A stretch of DNA of 56,479 nt from CAZMCH01 sp964564735 (GTDB taxonomy: Bacteria > Poribacteria > DTPJ01). The translations under genes were made by a program, and so were the position numbers. Positions 55,336 through 56,479 of this stretch are shown one piece after another. Location: NCBI GenBank assembly GCA_964564735.1, contig CAZMCH010000018.1:1-56479 (forward strand), in the 5' to 3' direction. A model generated the notes under the pieces. The model ran no database searches, was not told the DNA's origin, and saw only the letters and a list, made by a program, of their open reading frames with translations. How positions within the stretch are numbered: position 1 is the stretch's first letter; the number at the start of each line of letters is the position of its first letter.

Positions 55336-55372
55336 TCAATATATGATTTACTTTTATATATTTATCGTCATA

Positions 55373-56479
55373 TTAATTTGCTTTTAGGTTCATTATAGAC
55401 AGCATCTTATTAATTGCATTGATATATGCTTTTGCACTTGCTTCGATAATATCAGTGCTTGCACCATGACCGCTGATTGTCCGTCCTCCATCAACAGCGA
55501 TTCTCACCAAAGCATCACCCATTGCATCTTTGCCTTTTGTTGTAGCATTTAGAGAATAGCTGACTAGCTCAACTTTTACGCCTGTAATTTTGTCTATCGC
55601 CTTGCAAGCTGCATCTAGGGGACCATCTCCACAAGCGACTTCTCTGACTACTTCATCGCCCTTTTTCAGACCAATTACAGCGACTGGAGTTTGTGTTCCT
55701 CCAACAACCTGCATATATTCTAGAGAATATGTCTGAGGCGCTGCGGGTAATTCATCCTGAACTATCGCTGCAAGGTCTTCATCAAAAACTTGCTTTTTCT
55801 TATCCGCAACAGCAAGGAATCTTTCATAGACTTTATTAATCTGATCATCAGGGATATTATATCCAAGTTCCTCTAATCTGTGCCTGAGCGCATGTCTGCC
55901 TGAGCGTGCTGTTAGGACGATCTCACTTTCGCTTAATCCAACATCCTGCGGAAGCATAATCTCAAATGTGGAACGTTCTTTGAGAACGCCGTCCTGATGT
56001 ATGCCTGAACTATGAGCAAAGGCATTTGCGCCAACTATCGGTTTATTTGGTGGAACGATGAAGCCTGATAATCTGCTGACAAGCCTGCTTGTGTTTATTA
56101 TCTCTTGTGTTTTAATATCGGTATATGCGTCAAGATAATCACCACGAGTCTTTATTGTCATAACGACTTCTTCAAGCGCTGTATTGCCTGCGCGTTCACC
56201 CATTCCGTTTACTGCACATTCAATTTGTGTTGCCCCTGCTTTTACTGCACTGATGGCGTTTGCTGTCCCAAGACCAAGATCATCGTGGCAATGAACACTT
56301 ATCCTGATTTTGTTGATGTCTGGGACATTTGCGTATATATCCCTTATTAGTTGACCAAAGCTATCGGGTATCGCATATCCGACTGTATCAGGTATATTTA
56401 TCACATTTGCTCCAGCTTCAATGGTTGCCTGAATTATCTCAAATAGATATGTAGGATCAGTTCTTGAGGCATCCATAGC
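55373..56479 (-). CDS. leuA: 2-isopropylmalate synthase, 5' end beyond the window
   Basis: The 3' part of leuA, the first committed enzyme of leucine synthesis; the 5' part lies beyond the window. The visible barrel half has INIPDTVGYAIP, SVHCHDDLGLGTANAISAVKAGA (metal-binding His), NGMGERAGNTALEEV and SGIHQDGVLK. The C-terminal leucine-responsive domain is complete (residues 240 onward; CGDGPLDAACKAID, GRTISGHGASTDIIEASAKAYINAIN). The first visible codons read AMDASRTDP, continuous with the usual FSPEDASRTDP. Confidence 0.95.
   Translation of the reverse strand, partial: AMDASRTDPTYLFEIIQATIEAGANVINIPDTVGYAIPDSFGQLIRDIYANVPDINKIRISVHCHDDLGLGTANAISAVKAGATQIECAVNGMGERAGNTALEEVVMTIKTRGDYLDAYTDIKTQEIINTSRLVSRLSGFIVPPNKPIVGANAFAHSSGIHQDGVLKERSTFEIMLPQDVGLSESEIVLTARSGRHALRHRLEELGYNIPDDQINKVYERFLAVADKKKQVFDEDLAAIVQDELPAAPQTYSLEYMQVVGGTQTPVAVIGLKKGDEVVREVACGDGPLDAACKAIDKITGVKVELVSYSLNATTKGKDAMGDALVRIAVDGGRTISGHGASTDIIEASAKAYINAINKMLSIMNLKAN

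Overview
The window looks like one scaffold from a metagenome-assembled genome of an uncultured, AT-rich, diderm (Gram-negative type) bacterium. A run of exactly 100 N marks a scaffold join at 3800-3899. A complete type II secretion-type operon with a secretin, a lipobox lipoprotein and a Tat-type signal point to two membranes. Promoters close to TTGACA-17-TATAAT and strong AGGAGG-like ribosome sites are easy to see, and TTG starts are frequent. Several uroporphyrinogen-decarboxylase-like proteins and a decayed ceramidase-like gene recall Poribacteria-like lineages. That is only an impression from gene content, and the phylum cannot be fixed from this sequence.

Layout. (1) 40-1946: a lipoprotein with BsuPI-like and PrcB-like parts, and a zinc-ribbon protein, separated by a terminator or attenuator. 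(2) 2010-9184: a compact three-gene transcription unit with its own good promoter. It encodes two beta/gamma-crystallin-fold proteins and a very large membrane-anchored SPFH/flotillin-like protein built of 318-bp repeats. This is the least familiar part of the window and my main candidate for an undescribed system. (3) 9428-18692: a long leftward cluster starting from a consensus promoter at yicC. It runs yicC-gmk-rpoZ-coaBC-rsmA and continues without a clear break into a GH36-like glycosidase, two UroD-like proteins and a RidA protein. (4) 18874-27757: rightward genes, comprising a small ORF, a J-domain/methyltransferase fusion, a YkgJ-type cysteine-cluster protein, an HtrA protease, a DRE-TIM acyltransferase (isopropylmalate/homocitrate/Re-citrate synthase family), a THUMP RNA methyltransferase and a sugar isomerase-like protein. 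(5) 28184-30201: ceramidase-like gene remains and a probable secreted beta-propeller protein. (6) 30282-44742: a type II secretion operon with E-F-G-H-I-J-K-type genes, then PilM/N-, PilO- and GspC-like genes and an unusually long secretin. (7) 45069-52752: a rightward operon of a Tat-type lytic transglycosylase, dtd, an isoprenylcysteine-methyltransferase-like membrane protein and an AddB/AddA-type nuclease-helicase pair. (8) 53049-56479: a third UroD-like protein, a YihY/BrkB membrane protein and the 3' part of leuA.

Intergenic DNA carries several different palindromic or inverted-repeat elements at about 11.1, 24.1, 27.9, 30.2, 33.5-33.8 and 52.8-52.9 kb. No tRNA, rRNA, CRISPR array, transposase or phage gene was recognised.
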